A DNA stretch of 64,000 bases from assembly GCF_030867095.1 (NCBI RefSeq), contig NC_081833.1, positions 76,079,395 through 76,143,394 of the forward strand, in the 5' to 3' direction. A program made the translations under genes and the position numbers. Under the pieces are notes generated by a model that was not told where the DNA came from, ran no database searches, and saw nothing but the letters and a program-made list of their open reading frames with translations. The stretch is from Alligator mississippiensis (taxonomy: Eukaryota > Chordata > Crocodylia > Alligatoridae). Shown one piece after another: positions 36,301-48,200 of this stretch; position 1 is the stretch's first letter, and each line of letters begins with the position of its first letter.

Positions 36301-39300
36301 CTCCTGTCCATGGGCACAGAGGCAGGGCCAGGGCTGGCAGGGGAGCCTCTTGCAAGCTGGGGGGGGCTGCAACAGCTGCAATTGCTCTCAGCTGGGGCTA
36401 ACGCCTGCATCTTCCCCACCCCAGTGCAGTCCCAGGACAATGCAGGATGGCAGCTGGTGCCATTCGAGCCCACGGACACCAGCTTGCGGGTGCTACCGGA
36501 GGGGACGGTCGTGCGCTCTTGGGACTCCGCTGGCAAGGAAACCCCAGCCCTGGTTCCCATGCACAGCCTGCAGCACCGCTCCTGGCAGGTAACACCAGCC
36601 CCTGGGGTGCATGGAGGACTGCCTCTGGCAACCACTGGGCCTCAGGGGGAGGCAGGGCAGCCTTGGCATTGCTGTTCCTAATGGGGTGGGCTGCCAGGGG
36701 CTTGGTTGGTCCCCAGCCCTGCTCACAGGCAGCAGCATTAGAGGGCTGACGAGATGCCACCAATGCCCTGTGCACGCCTGCCTGTCTCTGACCCCTCTGT
36801 CTCGGCAGGAGCCTGCCCCAAGTGAGCAAGTGGAGGTGCGGCTCTTCCCACAGTCCAGGCCTGGCTTGAAGAGGCAGAAGAGGGACTGGGTCGTCCCTCC
36901 AATCCGAGTCCCTGAGAACGAGCGCGGTCCATTCCCCAAGACCCTGGTGCAGGTACGGTGGGGTTGGGGCAGGAAGGTGCCAGCGCCTCTAGGTGCTGCC
37001 TGGCTCTAATGAGCCTCATGCTCTAGGCCAGACTCCTTCTGCAATGGCACCTTGTGTAGATTGAGCCTGGCAATCCAGCTAGTCTTCTAAGGGTAGCAAT
37101 CAATGTCTAGTTGGCAGCTGGCTTCAAGTGGAGTGTCCCAGGGGTTGGTCCTGGAGCAGGTTATGCCATCTTCCAGGCTGTTGCTGAGGGCGCACTCTTT
37201 GTTCAGCAGCTTCATCAAGTTTGCAGATAATGCTAAACTGATGGGAGTAGTAGATATGCTGGAAGGCTGAGCTGGGATTTAGAAAGATGGAGACCAATTG
37301 GAGGATTGAGCCAAAAGGAACCTCATGAGGTTCAACAAGGACTAGAGCAAAGTCCTGCACTTGGGATGAAACCATCCCGTGCACCAGTGCAGGCTGGGGG
37401 TGCCTGGCTGAGTGGCAGCTCTGCAGAAAAGGGCCTGGGGGTTACAGTGGACAAGCTGAATATGAGCCAGCAGTGTGTTCTTGCTGCCAAGAAAGCTAAT
37501 GGCATCCTGGGCTGCATTAGTGGGAGCGTGGCCAGCAGGCTGAGGAAGAGATCATTTCCTTCCTTCACCCCCCCCCCCCCCACTACACAGAGGATGTGGG
37601 TAGGTTGGAGAGAGTCCAGTGGAGGGCAATGAAAATGGTTTGGGGGCTGGGGGACAGGACTGGTGAGAGGCTGAGGGACATGGGCTGATTTAGTCTGGAG
37701 AAGAGAAAATGGGGGACTGAATAGCAACCTTCAACTCCCCAAAGGGTGGGTCTAAGGAGGATGGAGCTGGGCTGTTCTCAGTTGGGGCAGATGACAGGAC
37801 AAGGAGCAATGGGCTCAAGCTGCAGCAAGGAAAGCTGAGGTTGGGTATTGGGAAAACCTGTCTCACTAAAAGGGTGGCAAAGCACTGGAAGGGGTTACCC
37901 AGAGGTGGTGCAGTCCCCATCCTTGAAGGCTTTGAAGACCTGGGCAGACAAAGCCTTGGCTGGGATGATGTAGTTGGGACTAACCCTGCTTTGAGCGGGG
38001 GGTTGGACTAAATGTGATCTCCTGGAGTCCCTTCCTACGATCTCCATGGGGAACAGCACCAGCTGCACACTTGCAGGGCCCTACCGACAGCTGCGGGAGG
38101 GACTCTGTCCTTGTTGCTGGCACTGACATCTGCTTGGCTTCCCCCAGATCAAATCCAACAGGGACAAGGAAACCAAGATCATCTACAGCATCACGGGGAT
38201 GGGTGCGGACAAGCCCCCCGAGGGCATCTTCATCATTGAGAAGGAGACGGGCTGGATGAAGGTGACGCAGCCCCTGGACAGGGAGAACATTGACAAGTAC
38301 CATGTAAGTCGCTGGCCAGGGCTGAGCAGAGATGTATTGGTTTTGTGGGGGGAAGAGGGGTCCCAGGCCAGTGCCCTGAGACATCTCGTCTGCCTCCAGC
38401 TCTCCTCCCACGCGGTGTCTGAGAACGGCAAGCCGGTGGAGGAACCGATGGACATTATCATCACAGTGACCGACCAGAACGACAACAAGCCCCAGTTCAC
38501 CCAGGAGGTCTTCAAGGGCTCTGTCCAGGAAGGCACCCTGCCAGGTGAGGTGGGGAACAACCTGTGCCCCTCGGGTCCAGGCTTTGACCAGACTGCCCCA
38601 GCATCCCTTGATGGGATGGGACTGGGTCCGGACTGGCCCAGCCCCACAGCCAGGGACTTCAATGCCTGATGCACAGCTTGCATTGCAAGCATCTCAATCA
38701 GCTGAAATGAAGGCGTGATGCTGAAGGATAGCCAAAATGCTTTTGTTGTGAGTAGGCGGTGTCTGACCAACCTCATCTCAACCTCCGGCAGCGGCGTCCG
38801 GCAGGGTTCAGTTCTTGGCCTCGTGCTGTTCAACATTTGTTATCAATAATGTAAAATGGCTGTGGAAAGCACACTGGCCAGGCTTGCGGTTGATAGTAAG
38901 TTATGGGGAAAAGCAGTTGCACTGTGGGGGGGAGGATGTGGATCCAAGTAGACCTGGACAAGCTGGAAAGGTGCGCAGAGTGGACCTAGATACAACTTGG
39001 TAAGGACAAATGCAGAGTGCTTCATCTGGGGAGAAGTAACCAGCAACATGAACATGGGTTAAGGGGAGATGTCCTGCCCAGCACGATGGCTGAAAGGGAC
39101 CTCGGGGTTATGGTCGATCACGAGATGAGCGTGAGCTGCCAGTGCGCTGCTGTAGTCTACAGCGCTAATAGCCCACCTCATGATGCACTGGCTAATGCAT
39201 CCCGATACGCTAAGGAAGGAATGTTTCCTCTCTCCTTGGCACTGGCGAGAGCCCAGCTGCAGGACTGTGCCCAGTTCTGGGTGCTGCACTTCAAAAAAGA

Positions 39301-42300
39301 TATGTGGAGCATCTTGAAGGGGCCCAGAGAAGAGCCACAAGGATGAGGAAGGGCCTGGAGGACAAACCTTATGAGGAAAGACTAAGGGATGAGGGACTAT
39401 TCAGCCTGGGAAGAGAAGACTAAGGGGGACTTGTATTTCTAGATGGTCACCGTAAGGGGTGAATATCTGGTGCTGGGAGAAACTGTTCCCTAGGATGCCC
39501 AAGGGGGGGCAAGGAGCAATGGCCATAAGCTGGTAGAGGCTGGTTTCAGGCTGGATGTAAAGAGCTTCTTTACAGTGAGGGTGACCAGAATCTCCTTCCC
39601 AAGGAGGGGGTGCAGTCCCCAGCCTTGACCGTCTCTCCAAAAGGACAGACACCTTGCTGGGATCATTTGATCTCAGAAATATTTCTGCTCGGAGCAGGGG
39701 GGTTGGACTCTATCTTTTTGAAGTCCTGTCCAGCCCTTCATTTCTATGTTTCTATTAAATGCAGCCCAGCTGGGGAGCTAGCTTGGTCCCACAAGCTACT
39801 GGGGTCTGGTGCCAGCTTAATGCACCCGTGGCATGGTGTGGCAGAGAGCATGGGCACATGGCTCTGCAACTGCTGGAAAGGGGCCAGTGCTGGCTCCTTG
39901 TCTCTTCTGCCTGCGTCTGAAAGCTGAGCCCCCTGCACAGGCCCACGTCCTGCCTGGCCTCTCCCCACGGGCAGAGCAGGGGATACCAGCTGCAGCCTCC
40001 CGCCCTGTGCTTCCCTGGCAGGAACCCCCGTGATGCAGGTGAATGCCACGGATGCAGATGATGCCGTGGAGACCTACAATGGGGTCATCAAGTACTCCAT
40101 CCTGAGCCAGGAGCCCCTGGAGCCCCACGCCCAGATGTTCACCATCAACGGGGCCACGGGCGTGATCAGTGTGATAGCCAGCGGGCTGGACAGGGAGGTG
40201 AGCGGGGGCCGGTGCTGGGAACGTGGTGGCGAAGCTGGGGCAGGTGCAGAGTTCCCTAGGGACTGCAACAGTGATGTGGCCGCAGCGTGTACAGAGCAGG
40301 GCCTGGCTCCTAGCAAGAGCCACGTGGGGCTCCTGCCAGTCCCTCCTGCCCCAGCTGGAGGGCTGCACTGGTCCCTGGGTGCCCTGAGAGGGCAGTGCAC
40401 TGGGGCTGGGGTATCTGTCCTGGTGCATGTGCTAGTCTCTCCCTTGCAGCTCCTGGGGGGGATGGGAAGAGGTGTGATGAGGTGCTGCCCCAGTCTGGCA
40501 CCCACGGCATGCTCTCTCCCCAGAGGGTGCGGGAGTACACGCTGACCGTGCAGGCTGCTGACATGGATGGAGAAGGCTTGACCACCACCGCCACAGCCCT
40601 GATAGAGATTGTCGACATCAACGACAATGCCCCTGAGTTTGACCCCAAGATGGTACGTGGCCCGTCTTTATCCCTGGGCATCCCAGCCCATGCGAGCCCT
40701 GCGGTGCCTCTGCGGAGGGGCTGACGGGGTCTGCGCAGCCTCTGCTGTAGGGCTACGGGGGGGGCAGGGGGTGCTGATACCGGTGCTGCTCCACGCAGTA
40801 TGCGGCAGAGGTGCCGGAGAACGTGGCGGGGTATGAGGTGCAGCGGCTGACGGTGATGGACATGGATGCAAAGGGCACGGCGGCCTGGCGCGCCGTGTAC
40901 TCCATTGTGCGCGGCAACGAAGGTGGTGCCTTCTCTATCTCCACTGACCCCGAGAGCAACGAGGGCATCTTGCAGACCGCAAAGGTAAGCGTGAACAGGG
41001 CAGGGACTACGGGGGCAATGGCAGTGCCCTCGAGGCTGAGTCCCGGGCACAGCGCCTATCTGCATGGGGACCCCGTGGGTCTCATTGCTGCCCTCTCAAC
41101 CCTCCAGGGCTTGGACTATGAGGCCAAGCAGCAGTTCACCCTGTACGTGGCTGTGGCCAACGAGGACCCCCTGATGGTGAAGCTCCCGACATCCACAGCC
41201 ACAGTGGTGGTGACAGTGCGGGACATCAATGAGGCCCCCATCTTCAGCCCACCCGTGAAGATGGCCCAGGTGCTTGAGGACATGCCTGTGGGCCAGACCA
41301 TCACCACCTACGCTGCTCAGGACCCTGACAGCTCCCAGAGCCAGAAGATCAAGTGAGCAACTCTGGGCTGGAAGCCAGGGCTCGGGCTGGCAGCACGGCT
41401 TAGTGCCTGAATGGCTCTGCTGACCCATGCAAAATGGGCCGGAGGGGAGCTGGGTCTGTGATGGGCAGGGGTGTCCAGCCCTCATCCCCCTTGGCACTGG
41501 GACACGGACCTCCATGGCCCCCATCCCATGATGACGCCTCCCTCCAGGTACTCCATCGGCAGCGACCCTGCGGGCTGGCTGGCCATTGACCCGGACCACG
41601 GCATCGTGACTGTGAAGGAGCCCCTGGACCGGGAGTCGGTGTTCGTGCAGGACAGCACCTACACGGCCATTGTGCTGGCCGCGGATGATGGTGAGAGCTG
41701 GGCCGTGGAGGCAGAGCACTGGGCACGCATCCCACTGCCAGCGTCCGCCTGTGAAAAGCCTCTTTGTTCCCCAGGCAGCACGCAGATGCCGGCACCCCAT
41801 GTGAGGGACACGTGTGCTGTGGCTGGGTCCCTCCGGGCTGTCATGAGATTCATCCTGGGCTTGTGAAGCACTTCTGTGCAGCGAGGGGTGGAACGGGCCT
41901 TTCCCAGATCGGCCACAGGCCTGGGTGGGGGCTGGGATATCTGTGTGCATCCAGGGGCTTGGGCATCTCTGCTCTGCGCTGCCCAGAGGATGCCAGTCTG
42001 GTGCCTGGGATGGGGAGTCACAACCCCATCCCTTGCAGGAGTGTAGTGTGCCACAGTACCCTCCTCCCCTGCCAGGCACGCCGCCCGCTACCGGCACGGG
42101 CACCCTACTCCTGACCCTGCTGGATGTGAACGACAACGGGCCAGAGCCGGAGCTGCGTGACTTTGTCGTGTGCAATCGCAACCCAGAGCCACAGGTCCTG
42201 AGCATCGTGGACAAGGACCTGCCCCCCAACACTGGGCCCTTCCAGGCCGAGCTGAGCCACGGCTCTGGAGCGAGCTGGGCAGTGGAGATGAACAGTAAAG

Positions 42301-43933
42301 GTACCAGTGCCCCTACACGGGAGGGTCCGGGCAGCTGGCCCCAGGGCAGGCAGGGGCTGGGTCCTGGGAGCCAGGGGGGGCAGCACCCAGCAGCTGACCG
42401 CTGTCTGGGCGCAGGGGATGCTGTGATTGTGCGGCTGACGGAGCCGCTGAAGCAGGATGTGTACAAGGTCTTCCTGCGGCTGGTGGACAACCAAGGCAAG
42501 GACCAGCTGACGGTGCTGCAAGCCAAGGTGTGCGAGTGCGAGGGGCACACGGAGGAGGGATGCCCTCATACAGAGGCGGTTTTCTCAGGCGTCCCCATCA
42601 TCCTGGCCATCCTGGGAGCCCTTCTGGTCCTGCTGGGTGAGTGTGTGGCCTGGGCCAGACCCTCTGGGAGTCCCCAGGCTTGCACGCAGGCTGGCCCCTT
42701 GCAAAGCCTCTCCCAGGGAGCGCAGCTCTGTGCTGGGAGAGAAGGGGCCTCCTGCAACTTGGAGCCCCCTCCATCCTCGTGTAGGGGCCCTGGTGCGGCC
42801 CCGGCTGGGAGACGGGGTGGTGGGAGCCTGGCTGAGCCCCCCTGTCTCCCCAGTCATCCTGCTGCTGCTGCTCCTGGTGCGGAGGAGGAGGAAGTCAGGG
42901 AAGGAGCCCCTGCTGCTCCCGGAGGACGACACGCGGGACAACATCTTCTACTATGGAGAAGAGGGCGGGGGCGAGGAGGACCAGGTGGGCATGGGCTGAG
43001 GCAGTGGGGCAGGATGGGAGGGGAGTAATGGGGCTCTGGGCGCTGACCCCATGCTGTACCTACCTTCCAGGACTACGACCTCAGCCAGCTGCACCGGGGC
43101 CTGGATGCCCGCCCCGAGGTCATCCTCCGCAATGACGTGGTGCCCACCCTCGTGCCAACCCCGCAGTACCGGCCGCGCCCCGCCAACCCCAACGAGATCG
43201 GCAACTTCATCGATGAGGTGAGGAGCGTGGGTGGGGGTACGTGCCTGCTGGCCTGAGCCCAAGACATGGTGTTGGGGTCAGTTGTGTCCTTGCAGGGCCT
43301 GGTCCATGCCTGGGTTGAGGGCTTGCCCTCCACTCCAGGGTCTTCTCGTGGCTTTTGGAGGCAAAGGGTTGAGTCTTCTGGGTGCTTCCATCCTAGCTGA
43401 GGACGTGGCTCAGTGCTGTGTAGTCAGGTCCCCATGCTCGGCTGCCTTGGGGGGGCAGGTCCTGGTGCCACGAGGAGGGTGCTGTGCAGGGCTCGGTGCA
43501 GAAGCACTACTCTGGCTCCAAGGCCATGTCCTCCTGCCCCAAAGCTCTTGGTCTCATGAGGGTGGGGGGCTCCAGTCTCTGCCAGCTGAGCTCTACAGCC
43601 CCCACTCAAGCTGGGTGTCGGGATGTCTCTGGACACCAAGCTTGAGCCACTTCCAAAGCCCGCACGGGCCAGGCTGCACTAGGGCAGGGAGGGAGATGCT
43701 CACCTGCTGCCTCCTCCCGGCCCCAGAACCTGAAGGCGGCCGACACGGACCCCACGGCGCCGCCCTACGACTCCCTGCTCGTGTTTGACTACGAGGGCAG
43801 CGGCTCCGAGGCCGCCTCGCTTAGCTCCCTTGACTCCACCAGCTCTGACCGCGACCAGGACTACGACTACCTGCACGACTGGGGCAGCCGCTTCAAGAAG
43901 CTGGCCGACATGTATGGGGGCGGCGAGGACTAA
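33307..43933 (+). CDS. CDH3: CDH3-like classical cadherin (P-cadherin / B-cadherin)
   Basis: The sixteen coding exons are 33307-33372, 33479-33560, 36425-36588, 36809-36952, 38148-38303, 38400-38544, 40022-40197, 40524-40652, 40799-40984, 41108-41352, 41548-41690, 42076-42300, 42415-42636, 42854-42984, 43071-43217 and 43727-43933 (stop TAA). All phases agree, for 855 residues. The order is signal peptide (MGLPRG then Leu-rich), a short prodomain, furin site RQKR before DWVVPPI with the strand-swap Trp, and five cadherin repeats with [16 protein letters not shown] and [10 protein letters not shown] calcium motifs. HAV is present in [10 protein letters not shown] membrane segment spans exons 13-14 and is followed by [17 protein letters not shown]. 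The tail is p120/beta-catenin-binding and ends [13 protein letters not shown]. It mediates calcium-dependent adhesion at adherens junctions. CDH3 is preferred over CDH1 because of [27 protein letters not shown] and its place before CDH1. The prodomain is unusually compact. Confidence 0.95.
33378..33452. repeat. Short (GGGATC)n and (CGACC)n repeats in CDH3 intron 1
   Basis: A hexamer run GGGATC at 33378-33402 is followed by a CGACC run at 33423-33451. Intron 1 is only 106 bases, so the repeats make up most of it. Confidence 0.85.
37090..38045 (+). mobile_element. CR1 LINE fragment in CDH3 intron 4
   Basis: This forward-oriented CR1 runs from late reverse transcriptase (CATCAAGTTTGCAGATAATG, GGTTCAACAAGGAC) to the 3' end (GGGTTGGACTAAATGTGATC, AGTCCCTTCCTACGATC). 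It contains a C run near 37566-37580. It is the longest CR1 block with its copy in intron 6. Confidence 0.92.
38740..39757 (+). mobile_element. CR1 LINE fragment in CDH3 intron 6
   Basis: It begins with TGTCTGACCAACCTCATC and GTTCTTGGCCTCGTGCTGTT, the reverse-transcriptase part of CR1. It runs through AAAGGGACCTCGGGGTTATG and GGAAAGACTAAGGGATGAGG to the 3' end (GGGTTGGACTCTATCTTTTT, TTTCTATGTTTCTA). It has the same orientation as the host gene and as the intron 4 copy. Confidence 0.93.
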
Positions 43934-44440
43934 GGGCCCCACGTGTGCCTTGCACGGAGCAACGTGTGTGGAAGCTGGATGCCAGCCCCACGCAGCCGGG
44001 TCCCCGTGCAGGAGACCCCGCGGGGGGGCTGTCGTCCCAGACCTTTGCAGGGCTGAACCCACTGCTTCTCCGACCTGTAGCTCTCTGCCTTAAGCTGCTG
44101 GTGCCTTCTGGACGTGCAGACGCACGGACCCATCCCCTGTGGAGCTAGGAGCCCGTATCCCCCCATGGCCAGCGGCTCTTGGCTTCTCAGCCTGGGCCAG
44201 CTGGCCCCCCGTGCCCGCGGCTGGGGCTGTGCTCAAATTGGCCTTGCACATGCCGCTGCCGCCTCAATCCAACCATTCCCTGCAGCATCAGATAGCTGCT
44301 GCCTCCTTTTTTGTACCTCCCCATGGCTATCGCTTCTCTCCCCTCCCTTTGTACGATTATCCCCAGCGCGATGTGGGCGCTGCTTGGCCAGGACGGTCCT
44401 ACCATGTTAGTTTTATTAAAAGTACTTCTTTTTTTTTTTA
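43934..44440 (+). other. CDH3 3' untranslated region
   Basis: The region from the stop to just past the poly(A) signal contains no competing exon. A short AT-rich end (TTTTATTAAAAGTACTTC then a T run) marks the likely cleavage zone. Confidence 0.7.
44415..44420 (+). terminator. CDH3 poly(A) signal (ATTAAA)
   Basis: ATTAAA lies 482 bases after the stop and is followed by a T-rich stretch and TGTGCCCTGAG-like GT-rich sequence. Confidence 0.7.
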
Positions 44441-45009
44441 AGTGCCCTGAGTTCCTGCTTCTTTACACCAGTCCCATCCTGGGGCAGGGGGGAGTGGAGC
44501 CTGCTGCATGGTAGGGTAGGACATGCCGGGAGGGGGCTGGCACTGGCGCTAGCCCTAGTCTCTACCTGCTCCTGCAGGACTGTCTGTGAGGCCTCCCCTA
44601 CCGAGGGGTCTTGCTGCACTGCCTTGTACTATTTCTTGTGCTCTGACCTCTCCAGCCCCTGGTGCAGGGGTGCAACAAGCACTGCCAGCTGCCTTGCTTA
44701 GACTGGAGCTGCTGAGTTGCAACCAGCTGCTGGGGGTCCTGAGAGCCGGGCTGGGGTGGAAGTGCTGGGGTGTCTGAGATGTGGGGGCAAGCACCGTGGA
44801 ACCCAGCCCTGCCACAGTGGTGGCACAATGCCTGGGGCCAGTGCCTTGAGGCAGCTGGGAGCCTGCAGAAGGCAGGCCGGGCCGTGCCCTCTCTTCTCCT
44901 GGGCTCAGATCTCGCTTGGCCCCTGGAACCTGTTCTTTACTTGGGCTGTCCCATCGCCGAGGTCATCTGCCCCAGTGCTTAACAAGCACGTGGCTATGAG
45001 GCTTTCCTT

Positions 45010-45290
45010 GCAGTCGTTTAAACCGATTTACTGCTCATCTGCTTCCAGAACAGGCTTACCTGGCTGTCACCACAATTTATTGTATTTCTCTCTTCTCCCT
45101 TGTCTCGACTGAACTACTCAAGTTCTCTTGCTCTTTCCTCATGCGTTGGGTTTTCAAGGCTTCCACCCTCTCTCCCTACCTCTTCCTCCAGGACACGGTG
45201 CCCAAACCAGGATGCGACGCTCCAGGGGTGGTCTCGCTGCAGCCCTATAAAAGATTCCTTGTTACATCTCGCCCTCACTAGCCTCCAGCC
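45010..45290 (-). mobile_element. Old, diverged CR1-like remnant
   Basis: GGTGCCCAAACCAGGATGCG, CTCCAGGGGTGGTCTCGC and AAAAGATTCCTTGTTACATC resemble the reversed CR1 region seen elsewhere as CCCAAAACTGG...CTCC..TGGCCTC. Similarity is weak, and the borders and even the family call are tentative. Confidence 0.4.
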
Positions 45291-48200
45291 CCCCTCGGAA
45301 ACTACCCCCTCTGAGCTTTCACTGTTAACTACAGGGCAATAATTAGGGCAGGTCTTGTGCAGCAAAGAGCTAGAGCCGCAGCAAGGCCCAGCATCTTGTC
45401 TTCCAGTCTGGATCTGCTATAACCCTCTTTTCTACCGCCGGGGGTGAGATGAGGCCTAAGCCCAGCCAGGTGCAGTGGAAGGAGATGCAGCACAATGTGA
45501 CCCTGGTAGCACCCTCCAAGGGCAGGGGCTGCCTGCTCTGCCCCCTGCTCCCCGGGCAGCAGTGCTGGGCTGGGCATGGGAGTTGCAGGTACCCTCGTGG
45601 TATGGGGGTGGGGTGTACAGCAACATAGGTAAGCTGAACACCCTCCCTGGTGCCCCTGGGGCATGGCTGGTGCTGCAAGGGCTTGGAGCAGGGGGCCAGG
45701 CTGGCCAGGTCAAGCCACCTGCAGAGCTCTTATCTCTGCAGAGAGCTCAGCTGCTGCCTCGCTCTGGGTGCTGCTGCCACCCCCCAGCCTGGGCTCTCGC
45801 CTGTGGCCTTGCTAACGAGCATTGTGGGGGAAGTGGAGTTGATATAATGACAGCAACTCCCCTGTGCTGTGGGGGCTGCGCAGCCACAGCTGGCCCAGGC
45901 TGCTCCGGCTTTGCTGGGAACAGCTGGAGCTGTGGGGGCAGAGAGAGCCCTTCTGCTGGGACTCCCTCTTTGGAGCCCGGGACCTGGTGCTTGGGTCCTT
46001 GCAGGAAGTCTATGGGGGCTGTGGACTTCCTTGGGAGCAGTACCCAGAGTTGCTGCCTTAATGGACTGGGGGATGGGTTTGTTGTGCATGGGACAGGGGT
46101 GGCCTGTTGCGATTCCCCCAGTGATAGCAAAAGGCACCTTTCCCATTGCAGCAGGAAGAAATGGCCCTGCCTGGGGCATGGAGAGCTAGGAGAGGAAGCC
46201 AGGAGCCTGGATGAGCACTGGCTGCAGAGCTTCCAGCTGGGCACCTCCCTGGGGGGATGGCTGCTGCCTGCCTGCACGGGCTGAGGCTGGGACTTGGGAT
46301 TCCCCAGCCTGGGAGCAGAGGCCTCACCTGGCCTCTTTCACCTGCCTGGAGTAATGCATCCTGGCAGGGGCCCAGGGGGAGGGGGTACTTCCCTGCTCAG
46401 AAAGCAGCTTGTAACCTGAGGCTGGGTGTGGGGGGGAGCAGGGACTGCTCCATCCCCCCAGCCTCTGCAGCAGCCTGGTGACTGGTCCGACTGGTTTTTC
46501 CGGCGCGGGTGCTGCAGCCCTTCAGGGCCCTCTTCCCCAGCCATCTCCTGCCCCTGTGTTGCCCAGCTTCCCCCAGAGCAGCCCCCCGGCTGGGTGTCCC
46601 AGGAGGCACCCTCCACCACCCCCACGTCCTGCGGCTCAGCTCTGCACCCCGAAGTGATCCAGGGCGTGGGAGGGCCCGGCTCCCTTCTCTGCCCAGCAGG
46701 GGGCAGCATGGCACAGGGTTGGGACCGGTCCCTGGGGCGGGCACTGGGAGCAGGGAATGCATCCCTGCCCTGTAGCCCAGGCACCTGGCCTACCACCTGG
46801 GACTGGCATGACCCTGCCCGCCTCCCAGTTGAGCCTGTGGGATCCTGGCAGCCCTGGGGAGCTGCTGTGGGTGCTTCTGAAACCATCCCGGGCTGCAGAG
46901 CAGACTGGGTGCGCTCGCCCCCTCGGCTGCTGGGCTTCCTGGCCTGGCATGCCCTGCTTGCTGCCCCTGCTTTTGGTACGCGGGTTGCTGGGACAGGGAT
47001 GATAGTAACTGGTGCAGCTCAGGTGGCTGCTCACCTGTGCCACCTGCTCGCTGCTGGCATCGGTCGGAGCTGTCTGGCTATGCTCCCACGTGCAGGTGCC
47101 AGCGATGTGCCATGGAGCCCCAGCCCACCCCAAGGGGCCTTCTGGGGACAGCAGCTGCAGCTGGAGACAGGCTGGAGGGGCAGGAGGCAGTGCAAAGGAT
47201 GGCTCCTGACAATAGCGGTGAGCAATAAGGCAGAGGTCTTATTTCTCCTCAGTTGCCTCCGCAGCACCTTCCCATGCAACCTGGGTGCTGGGGGCCAGCC
47301 CAACACCCGCCAGTGACGACCCATGGAAGAGGGGGAGTGGAGCAACAGCGGTCTCAGTGGCTTGGGGTAGGTGTATTTGGAGCTAGGACCACAGGTCCGT
47401 GAGCCATGTTTCCAGTGGGAGGGTAGGGGGTACGAAAACAAACCCTACTATGCATGCAGGGCCCTGGATGCAAAGGAGGCAGGCATGGGCAGCCCCTGCG
47501 GCAGGAGGGATCTGCCCCACTTGGCTACTGCCCCCTTTCTTCTTACCCCCCCATCTGGTCCTGGGAGGGTGACCCCGACCCCTAGCTCCAGGCCTCTCCA
47601 TGCCGAAGGACGTGACTAGGAGAAAGGGGTGGGGCAGGAGCCTGGGCACCTCCTCGCTCCTGCCCGGAGCTGTTGGCAGTGTTTGGAGCAAGGCTCTGGC
47701 CATGCAAAGCAGCTCGCACCTCCCCTCCGGCACCCCGGGCACGGCACTGAGCACAAGTGGGTTGGCTGTTGGCTTTGTTTGCTGTGCCCATTCATCACCC
47801 TCTCCATCCTTTGCTGCTGCCCATTCTCCCCACGTTGCACTTCTGAAGGATACCACCCCCTCGGGCTCCTGGCACGGGTAGGGTCCAGCTCTCCTGTGCC
47901 TGGGCCCTGTTCCTAGTCTCAGGGCAAGGACTATGGCTGCTCGAATAGGACATGCCCATGGCCCAGCTGGCCTCCCCATGCTCCACGATGAACCTTGCTC
48001 TCCTCCTGCTGAGGTCAGAACAGGGAGCAGGCGCCCTCCAGGCACATGCTTAGTCCTAGGGGTAGCCTATGCCCCCTGGTCCCTCTGTCCCCTGGCGCAG
48101 GGCCATGCTAGAGATTGTGGTCATCAGGTGAGCACTGAGCTGGGCAGGACTGCACCCAGGAGAGCACCTGCTTGCTGGGATGGAAGGAAAGGCCTGGAGT

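Noticed and set aside
41096-42550. A 484-residue open frame on the minus strand
   Set aside because: It is antisense to CDH3 coding exons 10-13 and their introns. GC-rich coding DNA often leaves the opposite strand open.
45475-47316. Open frames of 269 and 296 residues between CDH3 and CDH1
   Set aside because: Composition is that of random GC-rich frames, and no family, start context or conserved motif could be seen.
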